Shown: positions 1 to 10,253 of the stretch, piece by piece
How the letters are laid out: each line of letters begins with the position of its first letter
Position numbering within the stretch: position 1 is the first letter of the stretch
Origin: Rossellomorea aquimaris
Lineage (GTDB): Bacteria > Bacillota > Bacilli > Bacillales > Bacillaceae_B
Reading direction: 5' to 3'
Length of the DNA: 64,000 nt
NCBI RefSeq assembly: GCF_035590735.1
Contig: NZ_CP141595.1
Coordinates: 2,079,001 to 2,143,000, forward strand
Notes under the pieces: model-generated
What the model was told of the DNA's origin: nothing
Database searches by the model: none
The model's input: only the letters and a program-made list of their open reading frames with translations
Made by a program: the position numbers and the translations under genes

Positions 1-184
1 TAGTGGGATCTCTACGAATAAGCCCTTTACTCTCTAATCTGGCCAGATGTCCGTGTACGGTGGAACTAGAAGCAAGACCAACGGCTTCACCAATTTCCCG
101 TACGGAAGGTGGATACCCTTTTTCTCTTACTGCAATTTTAATATATTCTAGTATGTCTTGCTGTCTTTTAGACAATTTTGTCAT
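1..184 (-). CDS. lexA: LexA SOS repressor, N-terminal part (truncated by window edge)
   Basis: The first 61 residues of LexA (DinR) are encoded leftwards from an ATG at 184 and run off the window. They form the winged helix-turn-helix DNA-binding domain: an opening [15 protein letters not shown], the conserved segment [15 protein letters not shown] and the recognition helix region [16 protein letters not shown]. LexA represses DNA-damage genes and cleaves itself when RecA is activated; the protease domain with its Ser-Lys dyad lies outside the window. The gene is divergent from yneA, as in Bacillus subtilis, and the shared intergenic region carries LexA boxes, so autoregulation is expected. 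Identity is clear from sequence and context. Confidence 0.96.
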   Translation of the reverse strand, partial: MTKLSKRQQDILEYIKIAVREKGYPPSVREIGEAVGLASSSTVHGHLARLESKGLIRRDPT

Positions 185-218
185 GTTCACGCACCTCTAT
201 TATAGATCTTATGTTCCC

Positions 219-247
219 ATTATAGCATGTCTTTCCAGTCGGTACAA
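219..247 (-). promoter_or_regulatory. lexA promoter (-35 TTGTAC, -10 TATAAT)
   Basis: On the minus strand a -35 TTGTAC (242-247) and a -10 TATAAT (219-224) are separated by 17 bp, upstream of the lexA ATG. A LexA box (245-258) overlaps the -35, consistent with autorepression. Read by eye from SigA consensus. Confidence 0.7.
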
Positions 248-258
248 ACATAAGTTCG
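245..258. promoter_or_regulatory. LexA (SOS) box 1
   Basis: CAAACATAAGTTCG matches the Gram-positive LexA consensus CGAAC-N4-GTTCG with one mismatch. It covers the edge of the lexA -35 element. Confidence 0.75.
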
Positions 259-266
259 AATTTTTG

Positions 267-296
267 TTGACACCAAACGAATGTTCGTATTACAAT
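267..296 (+). promoter_or_regulatory. yneA promoter (-35 TTGACA, -10 TACAAT) with LexA box in the spacer
   Basis: A consensus -35 TTGACA (267-272) and a -10 TACAAT (291-296) are separated by 18 bp. A LexA box (274-287) fills the spacer, so LexA binding should block polymerase directly. Confidence 0.75.
274..287. promoter_or_regulatory. LexA (SOS) box 2
   Basis: CAAACGAATGTTCG matches CGAAC-N4-GTTCG with one mismatch and sits between the -35 and -10 of the yneA promoter. Confidence 0.8.
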
Positions 297-313
297 GAGT
301 GTAACGAATAAAC

Positions 314-327
314 AGAACAAACATTCG
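314..327. promoter_or_regulatory. LexA (SOS) box 3, weaker
   Basis: AGAACAAACATTCG matches the LexA consensus with two mismatches, between the yneA -10 and the ribosome binding site. A third operator would resemble the multi-box arrangement known for B. subtilis lexA/yneA. Confidence 0.5.
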
Positions 328-342
328 CATGGGGGTTTTTTT

Positions 343-1331
<989 letters not shown>

Positions 1332-1436
1332 CCCTTGTTTTATCTCCTTGAATCTAGTAACATGACGATAGTATTACGTTCAAATTTTTGTTATGTTTTA
1401 GAATTTGCTGACTATGCAATAAAGGAGTTTTTATAG

Positions 1437-1670
1437 ATGCTTTCAAAAACGAAAATGAGTCGAATCAATGAACTTGCCAAGAAGTCTAAGAGTAGCGGAC
1501 TAACCGAACAAGAGGCAAAAGAGCAGTCCAAATTGAGAAAAGAATACCTGGAAACATTCCGACAATCGATGAAAGGTACCATCGAAAATACAAGAATCTT
1601 TGATCCGGAAGGTAATGAAGTGACACCTAAGAAGATTCAGGATATACAGACCAAAAAGAAAATGCATTAA
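1437..1670 (+). CDS. ynzC: YnzC, DUF896 protein
   Basis: A 77-residue, highly charged, helical protein of the DUF896 family (LSKTKMSRINELAKKSKSSG and EEAKEQSKLRKEYL-like segments, GTIENTRIFDPEGNEVTPKK near the end). It is the third gene of the SOS operon, about 105 bp after yneB, with an AAAGGAG site before the ATG. No catalytic motif is visible and the function is unknown. A strong terminator follows at 1680. Confidence 0.92.
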   Translation: MLSKTKMSRINELAKKSKSSGLTEQEAKEQSKLRKEYLETFRQSMKGTIENTRIFDPEGNEVTPKKIQDIQTKKKMH

Positions 1671-1679
1671 ATTAATGAA

Positions 1680-1716
1680 ATGCCAGGTCCATTTAAAATG
1701 GACCTGGCATTTTTTT
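1680..1716 (+). terminator. Terminator after ynzC
   Basis: A 15-bp perfect stem (1680-1694 with 1696-1710) followed by six T. It ends the SOS operon before tkt. Confidence 0.9.
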
Positions 1717-1853
1717 CATTTTCACCCTTATGAAATCATAAGGGTTTTTATTTTCAACGATCATAAAGTCATGTTATCATTCAAGATAGTTGTATAAACT
1801 ACCAAAGAAGATTAATATTAATAAGGAACATTAAAAGGAAGGATGTCTGACAT

Positions 1854-3857
1854 ATGTTTGATAACACAGATCAGTTAGCAATTAATACAATCCGTACATT
1901 ATCTATCGATGCAATTGAAAAAGCAGGTTCTGGACACCCCGGAATGCCTATGGGAGCAGCTCCGATGGCGTATGCTCTTTGGACAAGATTCATGAACCAT
2001 AATCCGAAAAATCCCGAGTGGTTTAACAGGGACCGCTTCGTTTTATCTGCTGGTCATGGATCGATGCTATTATATAGCCTGCTTCATTTATCAGGTTATG
2101 GCGTTTCAATGGAAGATCTTAAAGAATTCCGTCAATGGGGAAGTAAAACTCCGGGTCACCCGGAATACAAACATACTCCAGGAGTAGAAGCTACGACTGG
2201 ACCATTAGGACAAGGAATCGGTATGGCAGTCGGTATGGCATTGGCTGAAAGGCACTTAGCGTCTACATACAACAAGGATCAATACGATATGGTAGACCAT
2301 TTTACATATTCTATTTGCGGAGATGGAGACTTAATGGAGGGGGTGGCCTCTGAAGCAGCTTCATTGGCAGGTCACTTGAAATTAGGTCGTCTTGTAGTTC
2401 TCTATGATTCAAATGATATTTCACTTGATGGAGAGTTAGACAAATCTTTCTCTGAAAGTGTGAAAGGCCGGTTTGAATCATATGGTTGGCAATATATTCG
2501 TGTTGAAGACGGGAATGACCTTGATAAAATTTCCAAAGCAATCGAAGAGGCTCAAGGAGATACTACCCGTCCAACTATGATCGAAGTTAAGACGGTCATC
2601 GGATACGGAGCTCCTAATAAATCAGGTAAATCTGCTGTTCATGGTGCTCCACTTGGTGAAGACGAAATGAAGCTAACGAAAGAAGCCTATCAATGGACGT
2701 TTGAGCAGGATTTTCATGTGCCTGATGAAGTTTACAGCAGGTTCGAGGAAAAAATCCAAAAAGCAGGTTCTGAAAAAGAAGAAGCTTGGGCTGACCTATT
2801 CATAAAATATAAAGAAGAGCATCCAGAGCTTGCTGTCCAATTAGAAGCAGCAATCAAAGGTGATCTTCCAGAAGGATGGGATCAGGATATCCCGGTATAT
2901 GAAGAAGGAAAAGCACTGGCAAGCAGAGCTTCTTCAGGTGAAGTGTTAAATGCGATTGCAAAGAATCTTCCTTCGTTCATTGGTGGATCAGCTGACTTAG
3001 CAGGATCTAACAAGACGATGATTAAAGATGAAGCAGACTTCACTCATGAATCGCCTGAAGGCCGTAATATTTGGTTCGGTGTTCGTGAGTTCGGTATGGG
3101 TGCAGCCATGAATGGTATGGCTCTTCACGGCGGTCTCCACGTATTCGGAGGAACATTCTTCGTATTCAGTGACTATTTAAGACCCGCAATCCGTTTAGCG
3201 GCATTAATGGGCTTACCTGTGACATATGTATTCACACATGATAGTATCGCTGTCGGAGAAGATGGACCTACGCATGAACCTGTAGAACAGCTCGCTTCAC
3301 TTCGTGCCATGCCTAACCTTTCTGTCATCCGCCCTGGTGACGGAAATGAAGTTGCAGCAGCCTGGAAATTATCGTTAGAGTCAAAGGATCAGCCAACGAT
3401 GTTAGTTCTATCTCGACAGGACCTCCCAACTCTTAAAGGTACTGCAGATAAAGCATATAATGGCGTAGACAAAGGAGCATATGTGGTATCTGCTTCTGGC
3501 AAGGAACAGCCTGATGCTTTACTGATTGCAACTGGTTCTGAAGTGCATTTAGCAGTAGACGCTCAAAATGCACTTGAAAAAGACGGAATCAGCGTATCTG
3601 TCGTAAGTATGCCGTCTTGGGATCGCTTCGAGAAACAATCAAAAGAATACAAAGAATCTATTCTGCCTAAGAGTGTGAAAAAACGTCTTGCTATCGAAAT
3701 GGGATCTCCAATGGGGTGGGATCGCTATGTAGGAGACGAGGGCGACATCTTAGCGATTGATGGATATGGTGCATCTGCACCTGGAGCAAGAGTCATGGAA
3801 GAGTACGGCTTTACCTCAGAAAATGTAGTTTCCAGAATCAAAGCATTGATTCAGTAA
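1854..3857 (+). CDS. tkt: Transketolase
   Basis: A 667-residue transketolase, the thiamine diphosphate enzyme that moves two-carbon units between sugar phosphates in the non-oxidative pentose phosphate pathway. Visible signatures are the N-terminal [20 protein letters not shown], the TPP/Mg motif GDGDLMEG, the [17 protein letters not shown] segment, and the C-terminal domain motif [20 protein letters not shown]. The length is normal. It has an AAGGAAGGATG ribosome binding site, stands alone between two terminators and follows the SOS operon as in B. subtilis (tktA). Cytoplasmic. Confidence 0.98.
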   Translation: MFDNTDQLAINTIRTLSIDAIEKAGSGHPGMPMGAAPMAYALWTRFMNHNPKNPEWFNRDRFVLSAGHGSMLLYSLLHLSGYGVSMEDLKEFRQWGSKTPGHPEYKHTPGVEATTGPLGQGIGMAVGMALAERHLASTYNKDQYDMVDHFTYSICGDGDLMEGVASEAASLAGHLKLGRLVVLYDSNDISLDGELDKSFSESVKGRFESYGWQYIRVEDGNDLDKISKAIEEAQGDTTRPTMIEVKTVIGYGAPNKSGKSAVHGAPLGEDEMKLTKEAYQWTFEQDFHVPDEVYSRFEEKIQKAGSEKEEAWADLFIKYKEEHPELAVQLEAAIKGDLPEGWDQDIPVYEEGKALASRASSGEVLNAIAKNLPSFIGGSADLAGSNKTMIKDEADFTHESPEGRNIWFGVREFGMGAAMNGMALHGGLHVFGGTFFVFSDYLRPAIRLAALMGLPVTYVFTHDSIAVGEDGPTHEPVEQLASLRAMPNLSVIRPGDGNEVAAAWKLSLESKDQPTMLVLSRQDLPTLKGTADKAYNGVDKGAYVVSASGKEQPDALLIATGSEVHLAVDAQNALEKDGISVSVVSMPSWDRFEKQSKEYKESILPKSVKKRLAIEMGSPMGWDRYVGDEGDILAIDGYGASAPGARVMEEYGFTSENVVSRIKALIQ

Positions 3858-3872
3858 TAATTTAAAGACATG

Positions 3873-3915
3873 AAAGGTCGACTCCTTAATACTCTTAAAG
3901 GAGTCGACCTTTTTT
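3873..3915 (+). terminator. Terminator after tkt
   Basis: A stem of 14 bp (3874-3887 with 3898-3911) runs into a T tract. Confidence 0.9.
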
Positions 3916-4127
3916 AATCTGAATGTAATCGACGATTTAAATGAGTATATTTGGAAGATAATGCGTAACCGATGATAAGTCCCTTAATATTACAACTTGA
4001 GACAATCCCTGATATTTTGGGTTAAATTGCCCTTCGACAAAACTAGTGTAGATTTTCAACAATTTCCGACAATGACTCCTTTCTAGTTGATTTATACTAT
4101 ATGAAAGAAAGGTAGGAGGGTGTAAAG

Positions 4128-4565
4128 GTGCGAAACTATCAAATCTATTGGATTGAAGAAATGTTCGTTCAGCACTACTATGGTCGGGAAAGAATTTTCT
4201 ATCAGCTGTTTTCCGAATGGGAAGCAAGTTCAGGGGAGCTACACGATATCATCTCGAAACAAGTAAATTACATTACTAGGCCAATTCCATACCTTCCTAC
4301 ACAAAGACTCCTGCAGCACGAGATCATTAAAATTGAAGGAGCGGCTTGGGTTGATTCAGTTGCAACGATTGAAGGGATCGATTCAGGTGCTACACTTGTT
4401 CTCAATGAAAAATGGATGACGCTCAATGCTTGGGGTCACGATGAATCTGAATATATATTTTTTGAGATCCTGCGCAGAAATATGGGTCAATTGCTCGCGA
4501 TTGATATTCAAAATGAACGTTTTGGGTGGTTAAAACCGATAAAACAAAGAAAATTTATATATTAA
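4128..4565 (+). CDS. sirA: SirA, sporulation inhibitor of replication
   Basis: A 145-residue protein with the start of the SirA family (NYQIYWIEEMFVQHYYGRER) and the ITRPIPYLPTQRLL core. In B. subtilis, SirA (YneE) is made under Spo0A control and binds domain I of DnaA to stop new replication rounds in cells entering sporulation. The GTG at 4128 is chosen because GGAGGG lies 7 bp upstream. The gene sits between tkt and yneF, exactly as in B. subtilis. Length is close to the B. subtilis protein (about 148). Confidence 0.9.
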   Translation: MRNYQIYWIEEMFVQHYYGRERIFYQLFSEWEASSGELHDIISKQVNYITRPIPYLPTQRLLQHEIIKIEGAAWVDSVATIEGIDSGATLVLNEKWMTLNAWGHDESEYIFFEILRRNMGQLLAIDIQNERFGWLKPIKQRKFIY

Positions 4566-4649
4566 TAAGAAATTATGACAGAAATATTGTATAATGTTTC
4601 TTGGTTTAGTACACTTTTATAAGGACAACATGAAGGAGGAAGTAAGAGT

Positions 4650-4871
4650 ATGTCAACGACTGGGTTACTTATTCTAGTTGGAGTTCTAGCATTACTTGCT
4701 GGAGTTGCACTAGGATTTTTCATTGCTCGTAAATATATGATGAGCTATCTTAAGAAAAATCCACCAATCAACGAGCAAATGTTACGCATGATGATGATGC
4801 AAATGGGTCAAAAACCTTCCCAAAAGAAAATCAATCAAATGATGAATGCAATGAATAAGAACATGAAGTAA
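4650..4871 (+). CDS. yneF: YneF, UPF0154 membrane protein
   Basis: A 73-residue protein with one N-terminal membrane helix ([20 protein letters not shown]) and a methionine-rich tail ending in [11 protein letters not shown], typical of the UPF0154 family. It has a strong AAGGAGGAAG ribosome binding site. The function is unknown; the position after sirA is conserved. Confidence 0.93.
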   Translation: MSTTGLLILVGVLALLAGVALGFFIARKYMMSYLKKNPPINEQMLRMMMMQMGQKPSQKKINQMMNAMNKNMK

Positions 4872-4877
4872 TAGATA

Positions 4878-4905
4878 GAAGCACTCAGGTCATGAGTGCT
4901 TTTTC
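4878..4905 (+). terminator. Terminator after yneF
   Basis: An 8-bp stem AGCACTCA / TGAGTGCT (4880-4887 with 4893-4900) with a T run. Confidence 0.75.
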
Positions 4906-5058
4906 TATTGTTACTATTCTATTTTCGATGTGGAGTTTATATTCCGTTCTTTCGTGATTTAGGCTAAAATGATTATTTTAGTCAATTCAAAAAAACTTAC
5001 TGATTATCATTCAGTTTAAAATTGAATTTATGATAGAATATAGTCCGGAGGGAGTCAT

Positions 5059-6180
5059 ATGAAAAAATGGATGATTGCTTCACTGTCTCTCATGATTCTT
5101 GTTGCCGGATGCAGCAATAAGCCTCAAGAAGTGATGGATGAAGAAACACTTGAAATTCAAAATAGTGCAGCTGGAGAAGCGCGCGAATATTTAAATTATA
5201 AAGTGAACAAAGAGAAGAAATCAATCAATCGTGGTCTCATTACGATGATGATTAACAATCGCAGTGATATGGATGAAATCGAGACTGGCCTCATGTCTTT
5301 ATCCACCGAGCATTTTTCACCAGAGGACTATGTATACCAGGAAGGTCAATACCTTAAAGGGCTAAATTCATGGCTGGGAAGAAAGTCTAAAGCAAATAAA
5401 TTAGGGCTTAATCCTGCTCTGGAGAGTAAAGATGATATGGGTTGGGAACAACGAATGGAGCTTGAAAAAAAGAATCCCATGTATCTCGCTTATATCCATG
5501 AACAGAACTACGTTGACTCAGAAGGGAAAATAAAAGGGATTTCCCTCGGTCTTGCTATGAATACCGTAGATTATATTCGAGTCGAAGATGAAAATAAGCT
5601 CATGCATTTTGATGAGGCAAAGATCGATGACCAACAGTTAGAAGAATACGGAAAGAAAATAGCCAACACCGTTGTCAGTAGGGTGAGAGCCAATAAGGAA
5701 CTGAAAGATGTCCCTATACTGATATCCCTATACAAACTTCAACCATTGAATAGCGTAGTGTCCGGCAACTATATTACTTCCAGTTATGTTGACGAAAATG
5801 ATAAAACGGCAAAAAAATGGAATGATGTAACGGATAAATATTTTTACTTCCCTAGTGATGAAGGGGAAGAGAAAGATCGTGATCTACATAATCGGATTCG
5901 TGATTTAGAAGATTATGTTTCGAAATATTTTTCACACCAGGATATTGAGTTTGTCGGAAAAGCTTTATACCAAAAAGACACCTTAAATAAACTTGTGATT
6001 GATGTACATACTGGAATGGTGAAAGAAACAGAACTAATAGGCTTTTCTCAGGCAATTGGTCCTGAAATTGTTGATTACTTCCCTCATACACCCGTTTACC
6101 TATATGTGAAGACACCAAAGGGTCTGAAAGCAACCATTGTAAAAGAAGTGGACCAAGAACCATTTGTTCAAATCCATTAG
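5059..6180 (+). CDS. CamS-family sex-pheromone-type lipoprotein (YerH-like)
   Basis: A 373-residue lipoprotein. The signal peptide MKKWMIASLSLMILVAGC ends in a lipobox with the lipidated cysteine at residue 18; the mature part includes the CamS-type segments RVRANKELKDVPILISLYKLQP and SGNYITSSYVDEND. In staphylococci and enterococci the processed signal peptide of such proteins can act as a plasmid-mating pheromone, but there is no evidence of that here. In B. subtilis the homologue YerH lies behind pcrA-ligA; here it lies between yneF and an ABC exporter, so the locus is rearranged or the gene is relocated. A ribosome binding site GGAGGG precedes the ATG. Confidence 0.82.
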   Translation: MKKWMIASLSLMILVAGCSNKPQEVMDEETLEIQNSAAGEAREYLNYKVNKEKKSINRGLITMMINNRSDMDEIETGLMSLSTEHFSPEDYVYQEGQYLKGLNSWLGRKSKANKLGLNPALESKDDMGWEQRMELEKKNPMYLAYIHEQNYVDSEGKIKGISLGLAMNTVDYIRVEDENKLMHFDEAKIDDQQLEEYGKKIANTVVSRVRANKELKDVPILISLYKLQPLNSVVSGNYITSSYVDENDKTAKKWNDVTDKYFYFPSDEGEEKDRDLHNRIRDLEDYVSKYFSHQDIEFVGKALYQKDTLNKLVIDVHTGMVKETELIGFSQAIGPEIVDYFPHTPVYLYVKTPKGLKATIVKEVDQEPFVQIH

Positions 6181-6200
6181 TATAATATCAATTATAAGAG

Positions 6201-6508
6201 AGGCTGGGACAAAAGTGTTTTAGTCTAAGTAAAACCCGAACAAATCTGCTTCCTAGAAGTCAGATTTGTTCGGGTTTATTATTTATTTTCGGAACATTTG
6301 ATTTTAGCAGTTTCCAACGGTTGATTGGAGTGCAAAACAAAGACTCCCGCGGGAAAAGTAGCTTATGTGAGACTAAGCAGGCTTGCCGAGGAGGCTCACG
6401 GGCTACCCGCGGAAAGCGTAGTCTTGCACGGAAATCATTAGCGGTATTAAGAACTTACACTTCTATTGTTCGTCTTAATATCGTGGTTTTTTAGTTGTGT
6501 CCCAGCTT
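6201..6508. repeat. Inverted-repeat-bounded intergenic element with internal GC-rich module
   Basis: About 300 bp between camS and the ABC genes. It is bounded by GCTGGGACA (6203-6211) and its exact complement TGTCCCAGC (6498-6506). Inside are a perfect 17-bp hairpin (6232-6248 with 6261-6277) and a GC-rich module (6319-6446) whose ends also pair (GTTGATT..AGTGCAA with TTGCAC..AATCA). The module shares GACTCCxGCGGGAA, GAGGAGGCTCAC and CCGCGGAAAG with the element at 32238-32364. No protein is encoded. It has the appearance of a MITE-like or structured-RNA repeat, and the first hairpin could also end camS transcription. Confidence 0.75.
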
Positions 6509-6605
6509 TTTTTTGATTATAAGTCTTATCAAAAAAAAGATTTCTCATTTTTTTGAAATTTGGTAAAATAAAGAGTCGATTTATTTTAGATACGGGGGAG
6601 AGAGA

Positions 6606-8354
6606 ATGAAAGTCTTTTTAGATTTAAAGTGGTTTTTTCTGCAAGAGAAAAAGTCATATATCACAGGAACCATCCTGCTTTTATTTGTTGCATTTCTTCA
6701 ATTGATTCCACCAAAGATTGTAGGGATTATTGTGGACAGTATTAAAGAGAACTCATTGACCCGTGAAGACATGTTGAAGTGGATTCTCATCCTCACCACC
6801 ACGGCTTTATCTATGTACGGACTTCGGTTTGTATGGAGGATCATGATTTTTGGTTCGGCGACCAAACTTTCCCGCTTGCTTAGGAATCGGTTGTATCATC
6901 ATTTTACCAAGATGTCGCCCTCCTTTTATCAAAAGAGAAGAGTCGGTGATTTGATGGCGCATGCCACAAATGATCTTCAAGCGATTCAACAAACGGCAGG
7001 AGTCGGAGTATTAACACTTGTAGATTCCATATCTACAGGAGGTTTCGTGATACTGGCCATGGCTTTTACAATCAGTTGGAAGCTTACCCTTATTGCTTTG
7101 ATCCCAATGCCGTTCATGGCAATGCTGACGAGTTATTATGGTACTCTTCTCCATAAACGATTTCATAAAGCTCAGGAATCATTCTCATCCTTAAATGATA
7201 AAACGCAGGAAAGTGTAATGGGGATTAAGGTCATTAAGACGTTTGGACAAGAGAAAGAGGATATCGAATCATTTAGAAAGCAATCTGATGTTGTAGTGCA
7301 GAAGAATATAGCTGTTGCAAAAGTGGATTCCCTTTTCGATCCAACTATCTCCATCATAGTAGGGATTTCTTTCTTTTTATCGATTGTATTTGGGTCAAGA
7401 TTTGTCGTGAGTGGAGAACTGACAATAGGAGAACTGATCTCATTCACTACCTACCTGGGACTTCTCATTTGGCCGATGCTCGCATTCGGATGGTTATTTA
7501 ATATTGTGGAGAGAGGACGTGCGTCTTACGACCGTGTATCACAGCTGCTAAATGAAAGGGTAGACGTGGAAGATCGCGAAGGAGCGTTGGACCGAGTGCC
7601 TTCAGGAGATATAGAATATAAGGTGGTGTCCTTTTCTTATCCTAATGAAGATGTGAATGCTTTAGAGAATATTCACTTTTCCTTAAGGAAAGGTCAAACG
7701 TTAGGAATCGTAGGGAAAACGGGAGCAGGTAAAACAACCCTATTAAGATTATTACTGAGGGAATTTGAAGGGTATAAGGGCGAGATAGCGTTCGGCGGAC
7801 AGATGATCCAGGATTATAAATTATTCCGTTTACGTGAAAGTATTGGTTATGTGCCTCAAGATCACTTTCTATTTTCAGCCACGATTCTAGAGAATATAGC
7901 TTTCACTCATCCACTTACCCCGAAAGAGAAAGTGGAAGAGGCTGCATCACTTGCGCATATCCATGAGGATATCGTTCATTTCGGTGAAGGATACGGAACT
8001 GTGGTGGGTGAAAGAGGGGTTTCCTTATCTGGTGGACAAAAGCAAAGGATCGCGATTGCGAGAGCATTGTTAATGAATCCAGAGATTCTCATTCTTGACG
8101 ACTCATTGTCAGCGGTTGATGCGAGGACAGAGGAATCCATATTGAAATCATTAAAGAAAAATAGAGAAGGAAAAACGACCATCATCAGTTCTCATCGATT
8201 AAGTGCCATTCAACATGCAGATCTGATCATTGTTCTCGAAGAAGGGAAGGTCATGGAGAGAGGCACTCATAGGGAACTGATGATAAAAAAGGGATGGTAT
8301 CGGGAAATGTATCTGCGTCAACAGTTAGAAGAATTAGTGGAGTATGGGGGATAA
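6606..8354 (+). CDS. Heterodimeric ABC exporter, subunit 1 (YheI/BmrC-like)
   Basis: A 582-residue half-transporter: six membrane helices in residues about 15-300, then an ATPase domain with Walker A GKTGAGKTT, signature LSGGQKQR and Walker B ILILDDSLSAVD. The residue after Walker B is Asp instead of the catalytic Glu, which marks the degenerate ATP site of heterodimeric type IV exporters. It is three bases upstream of its partner at 8358, so the two form one exporter of the inner membrane. The closest relatives are YheI/BmrC of B. subtilis, which with YheH/BmrD expels drugs; YknU is an alternative. Substrate unknown. An AGGGGGAGAGAGA site precedes the start. No BmrB-like leader ORF was recognised upstream. 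Confidence 0.88.
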   Translation: MKVFLDLKWFFLQEKKSYITGTILLLFVAFLQLIPPKIVGIIVDSIKENSLTREDMLKWILILTTTALSMYGLRFVWRIMIFGSATKLSRLLRNRLYHHFTKMSPSFYQKRRVGDLMAHATNDLQAIQQTAGVGVLTLVDSISTGGFVILAMAFTISWKLTLIALIPMPFMAMLTSYYGTLLHKRFHKAQESFSSLNDKTQESVMGIKVIKTFGQEKEDIESFRKQSDVVVQKNIAVAKVDSLFDPTISIIVGISFFLSIVFGSRFVVSGELTIGELISFTTYLGLLIWPMLAFGWLFNIVERGRASYDRVSQLLNERVDVEDREGALDRVPSGDIEYKVVSFSYPNEDVNALENIHFSLRKGQTLGIVGKTGAGKTTLLRLLLREFEGYKGEIAFGGQMIQDYKLFRLRESIGYVPQDHFLFSATILENIAFTHPLTPKEKVEEAASLAHIHEDIVHFGEGYGTVVGERGVSLSGGQKQRIAIARALLMNPEILILDDSLSAVDARTEESILKSLKKNREGKTTIISSHRLSAIQHADLIIVLEEGKVMERGTHRELMIKKGWYREMYLRQQLEELVEYGG

Positions 8355-8357
8355 GAT

Positions 8358-10163
8358 ATGGATACGATACCGACCTTAACGGCGAAAGAGCAGCGAAACA
8401 TATTTTTTCGTCTAATGAAATATACAAAACCGCATAAAAAAACAATATTATTTGCATTTTCATTATTACTGCTGACAACGATAGGCGATGTCTTTGGGCC
8501 AATCCTCATCAAGGTCTTTATAGACGATTATTTAACCCCAAGAGAGTTTCCCTACGGTCCACTTGTAGGATTGGGAGCGACCTATTTATTCATTCAAATC
8601 GGGAATGTATTGATCTCTTACTTTCAAATATTGAAGTTCCAGGAGATAGCCCTGAAAATCATTCAGCAGATTCGTGTGGATGTTTTTACGAAGGTACAGG
8701 GTTTAGGAATGAGGTATTTCGATAAAACCCCTGCAGGAAGTATTGTCTCCCGGGTTACCAATGATACGGAAGCGATTAAAGATATGTTTGTGAGTGTGCT
8801 GGTATCCTTCATTCAGGGAGCGTTCCTTTTAACAGGTATCTTTATCGCTATGTTTGCACTCAATACCCGGCTGGCCTTCTTCTGTTTATTCACCTTGCCG
8901 GTCATTTTTATGATTATGAATCTTTACCGCAAGTTTAGCGCCATCTTCTATCAGGATATGCGTGAGAGATTGAGTCAGCTTAATGCAAAACTTAGTGAGT
9001 CTCTTCAGGGAATGTCCATTATCCAGGTGTTCAGGCAGGAAAAAAGATTAAGGGAAGAATTCGGAGATATCAATGAAAAACACTATTTAGCAGGAATGAA
9101 AAATATAAAAGTGGATGGATTATTATTAAGGCCCGCCATTGATCTGGTGTATGTGGCAGCATTAATTGTAGTTTTAAGTTATTTTGGCGTGACATCATTC
9201 AATCAGCCTATTGAAATAGGGGTTTTATATGCATTTGTTAATTACCTGGACCGATTCTTTGAGCCGGTCAATCAAATCATGATGAGACTATCCATGTTTC
9301 AGCAGGCAATCATTGCCTCTTCCCGTGTCTTTAAGCTGCTGGATGAAGAGGAACTTTCCCCAGCACAGAATGTAGAAAATCATTCGAAAAAAACAATCCG
9401 TGAAGGTGAAATAACATTTGAGAATGTTTCATTCTCTTATGATGGTAAGAGAGATATTCTTAAAAATATTTCATTTACCGCAAGACCTGGAGAAACTGTC
9501 GCTTTAGTCGGACACACAGGAAGTGGAAAGAGCTCAATCATCAATTTACTCATGAGATTCTATGAATTTGATCGTGGAAACATTCTAATAGACGGTCAAA
9601 ACATCAGGTCTTATCCAGTAGAGGAGCTCCGTGGAAAAATGGGGCTTGTCCTTCAGGATCCATTTCTCTTCTTCGGAACCATCAGAGATAATATTAAGCT
9701 TTATTCAGAAGTCATGACGGAAAAAGAAGTGGTGGGAGCTGCCACATTCGTTCAAGCCAATGCTTTTATAGAAAGATTACCTGAAGCGTATGGGCATCCA
9801 GTGGTTGAGAGGGGTTCAACGTTTTCGAGTGGCCAAAGGCAATTAATCGCTTTTGCGAGAACCATCGCAACCAGACCGAAAATCCTTGTTCTCGATGAAG
9901 CAACAGCCAATATCGATACGGAAACCGAAGAAGCCATCCAAGGGGCATTATCAAGAATGAGAAAAGGGAGAACAACGATTGCCATTGCTCATAGACTTTC
10001 TACGATTCAAGATGCTGACCTCATACTGGTTCTTCATCAGGGGGAGATTGTCGAGAGAGGAAGTCATCAGGAATTACTGGTTCAAAAAGGGATCTACCAC
10101 AAAATGTATCTTCTTCAAAATGGCTTAGTTGATGGCATGGAAGATGCCGTAACGAGTAAGTGA
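8358..10163 (+). CDS. Heterodimeric ABC exporter, subunit 2 (YheH/BmrD- or YknV-like)
   Basis: A 601-residue half-transporter with a membrane domain (about 25-310) and an ATPase domain containing Walker A GHTGSGKSS, Walker B ILVLDEATANID with the catalytic Glu present, and a H-loop AIAHRLS. The signature reads FSSGQRQL rather than LSGGQ. Together with the Asp substitution in subunit 1, this puts both changes in the same composite ATP site, as expected for an asymmetric heterodimer. It starts 3 bp after subunit 1 and is followed by a terminator at 10170. Multidrug or lipid export is likely by family; the substrate cannot be read from sequence. Confidence 0.88.
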   Translation: MDTIPTLTAKEQRNIFFRLMKYTKPHKKTILFAFSLLLLTTIGDVFGPILIKVFIDDYLTPREFPYGPLVGLGATYLFIQIGNVLISYFQILKFQEIALKIIQQIRVDVFTKVQGLGMRYFDKTPAGSIVSRVTNDTEAIKDMFVSVLVSFIQGAFLLTGIFIAMFALNTRLAFFCLFTLPVIFMIMNLYRKFSAIFYQDMRERLSQLNAKLSESLQGMSIIQVFRQEKRLREEFGDINEKHYLAGMKNIKVDGLLLRPAIDLVYVAALIVVLSYFGVTSFNQPIEIGVLYAFVNYLDRFFEPVNQIMMRLSMFQQAIIASSRVFKLLDEEELSPAQNVENHSKKTIREGEITFENVSFSYDGKRDILKNISFTARPGETVALVGHTGSGKSSIINLLMRFYEFDRGNILIDGQNIRSYPVEELRGKMGLVLQDPFLFFGTIRDNIKLYSEVMTEKEVVGAATFVQANAFIERLPEAYGHPVVERGSTFSSGQRQLIAFARTIATRPKILVLDEATANIDTETEEAIQGALSRMRKGRTTIAIAHRLSTIQDADLILVLHQGEIVERGSHQELLVQKGIYHKMYLLQNGLVDGMEDAVTSK

Positions 10164-10169
10164 AGGTTT

Positions 10170-10206
10170 GAAAGGCAGACTCTATAAATTTAGAGCCTGC
10201 CTTTTG
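10170..10206 (+). terminator. Terminator after the ABC exporter genes
   Basis: Stem AAAGGCAG-CTCTA / TAGAG-CTGCCTTT (10171-10185 with 10191-10205), each arm with one unpaired base, then T-rich. Confidence 0.8.
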
Positions 10207-10253
10207 GTCGTTGATATTTATATTAGAATAGTATAATTGTATTCAATATTGCC

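Noticed and set aside
5059..5112. Functional mating pheromone in the CamS signal peptide
   Set aside because: The signal peptide does have the right length and lipobox, but no pheromone-responsive plasmid evidence exists and the last residues do not clearly match a known pheromone.
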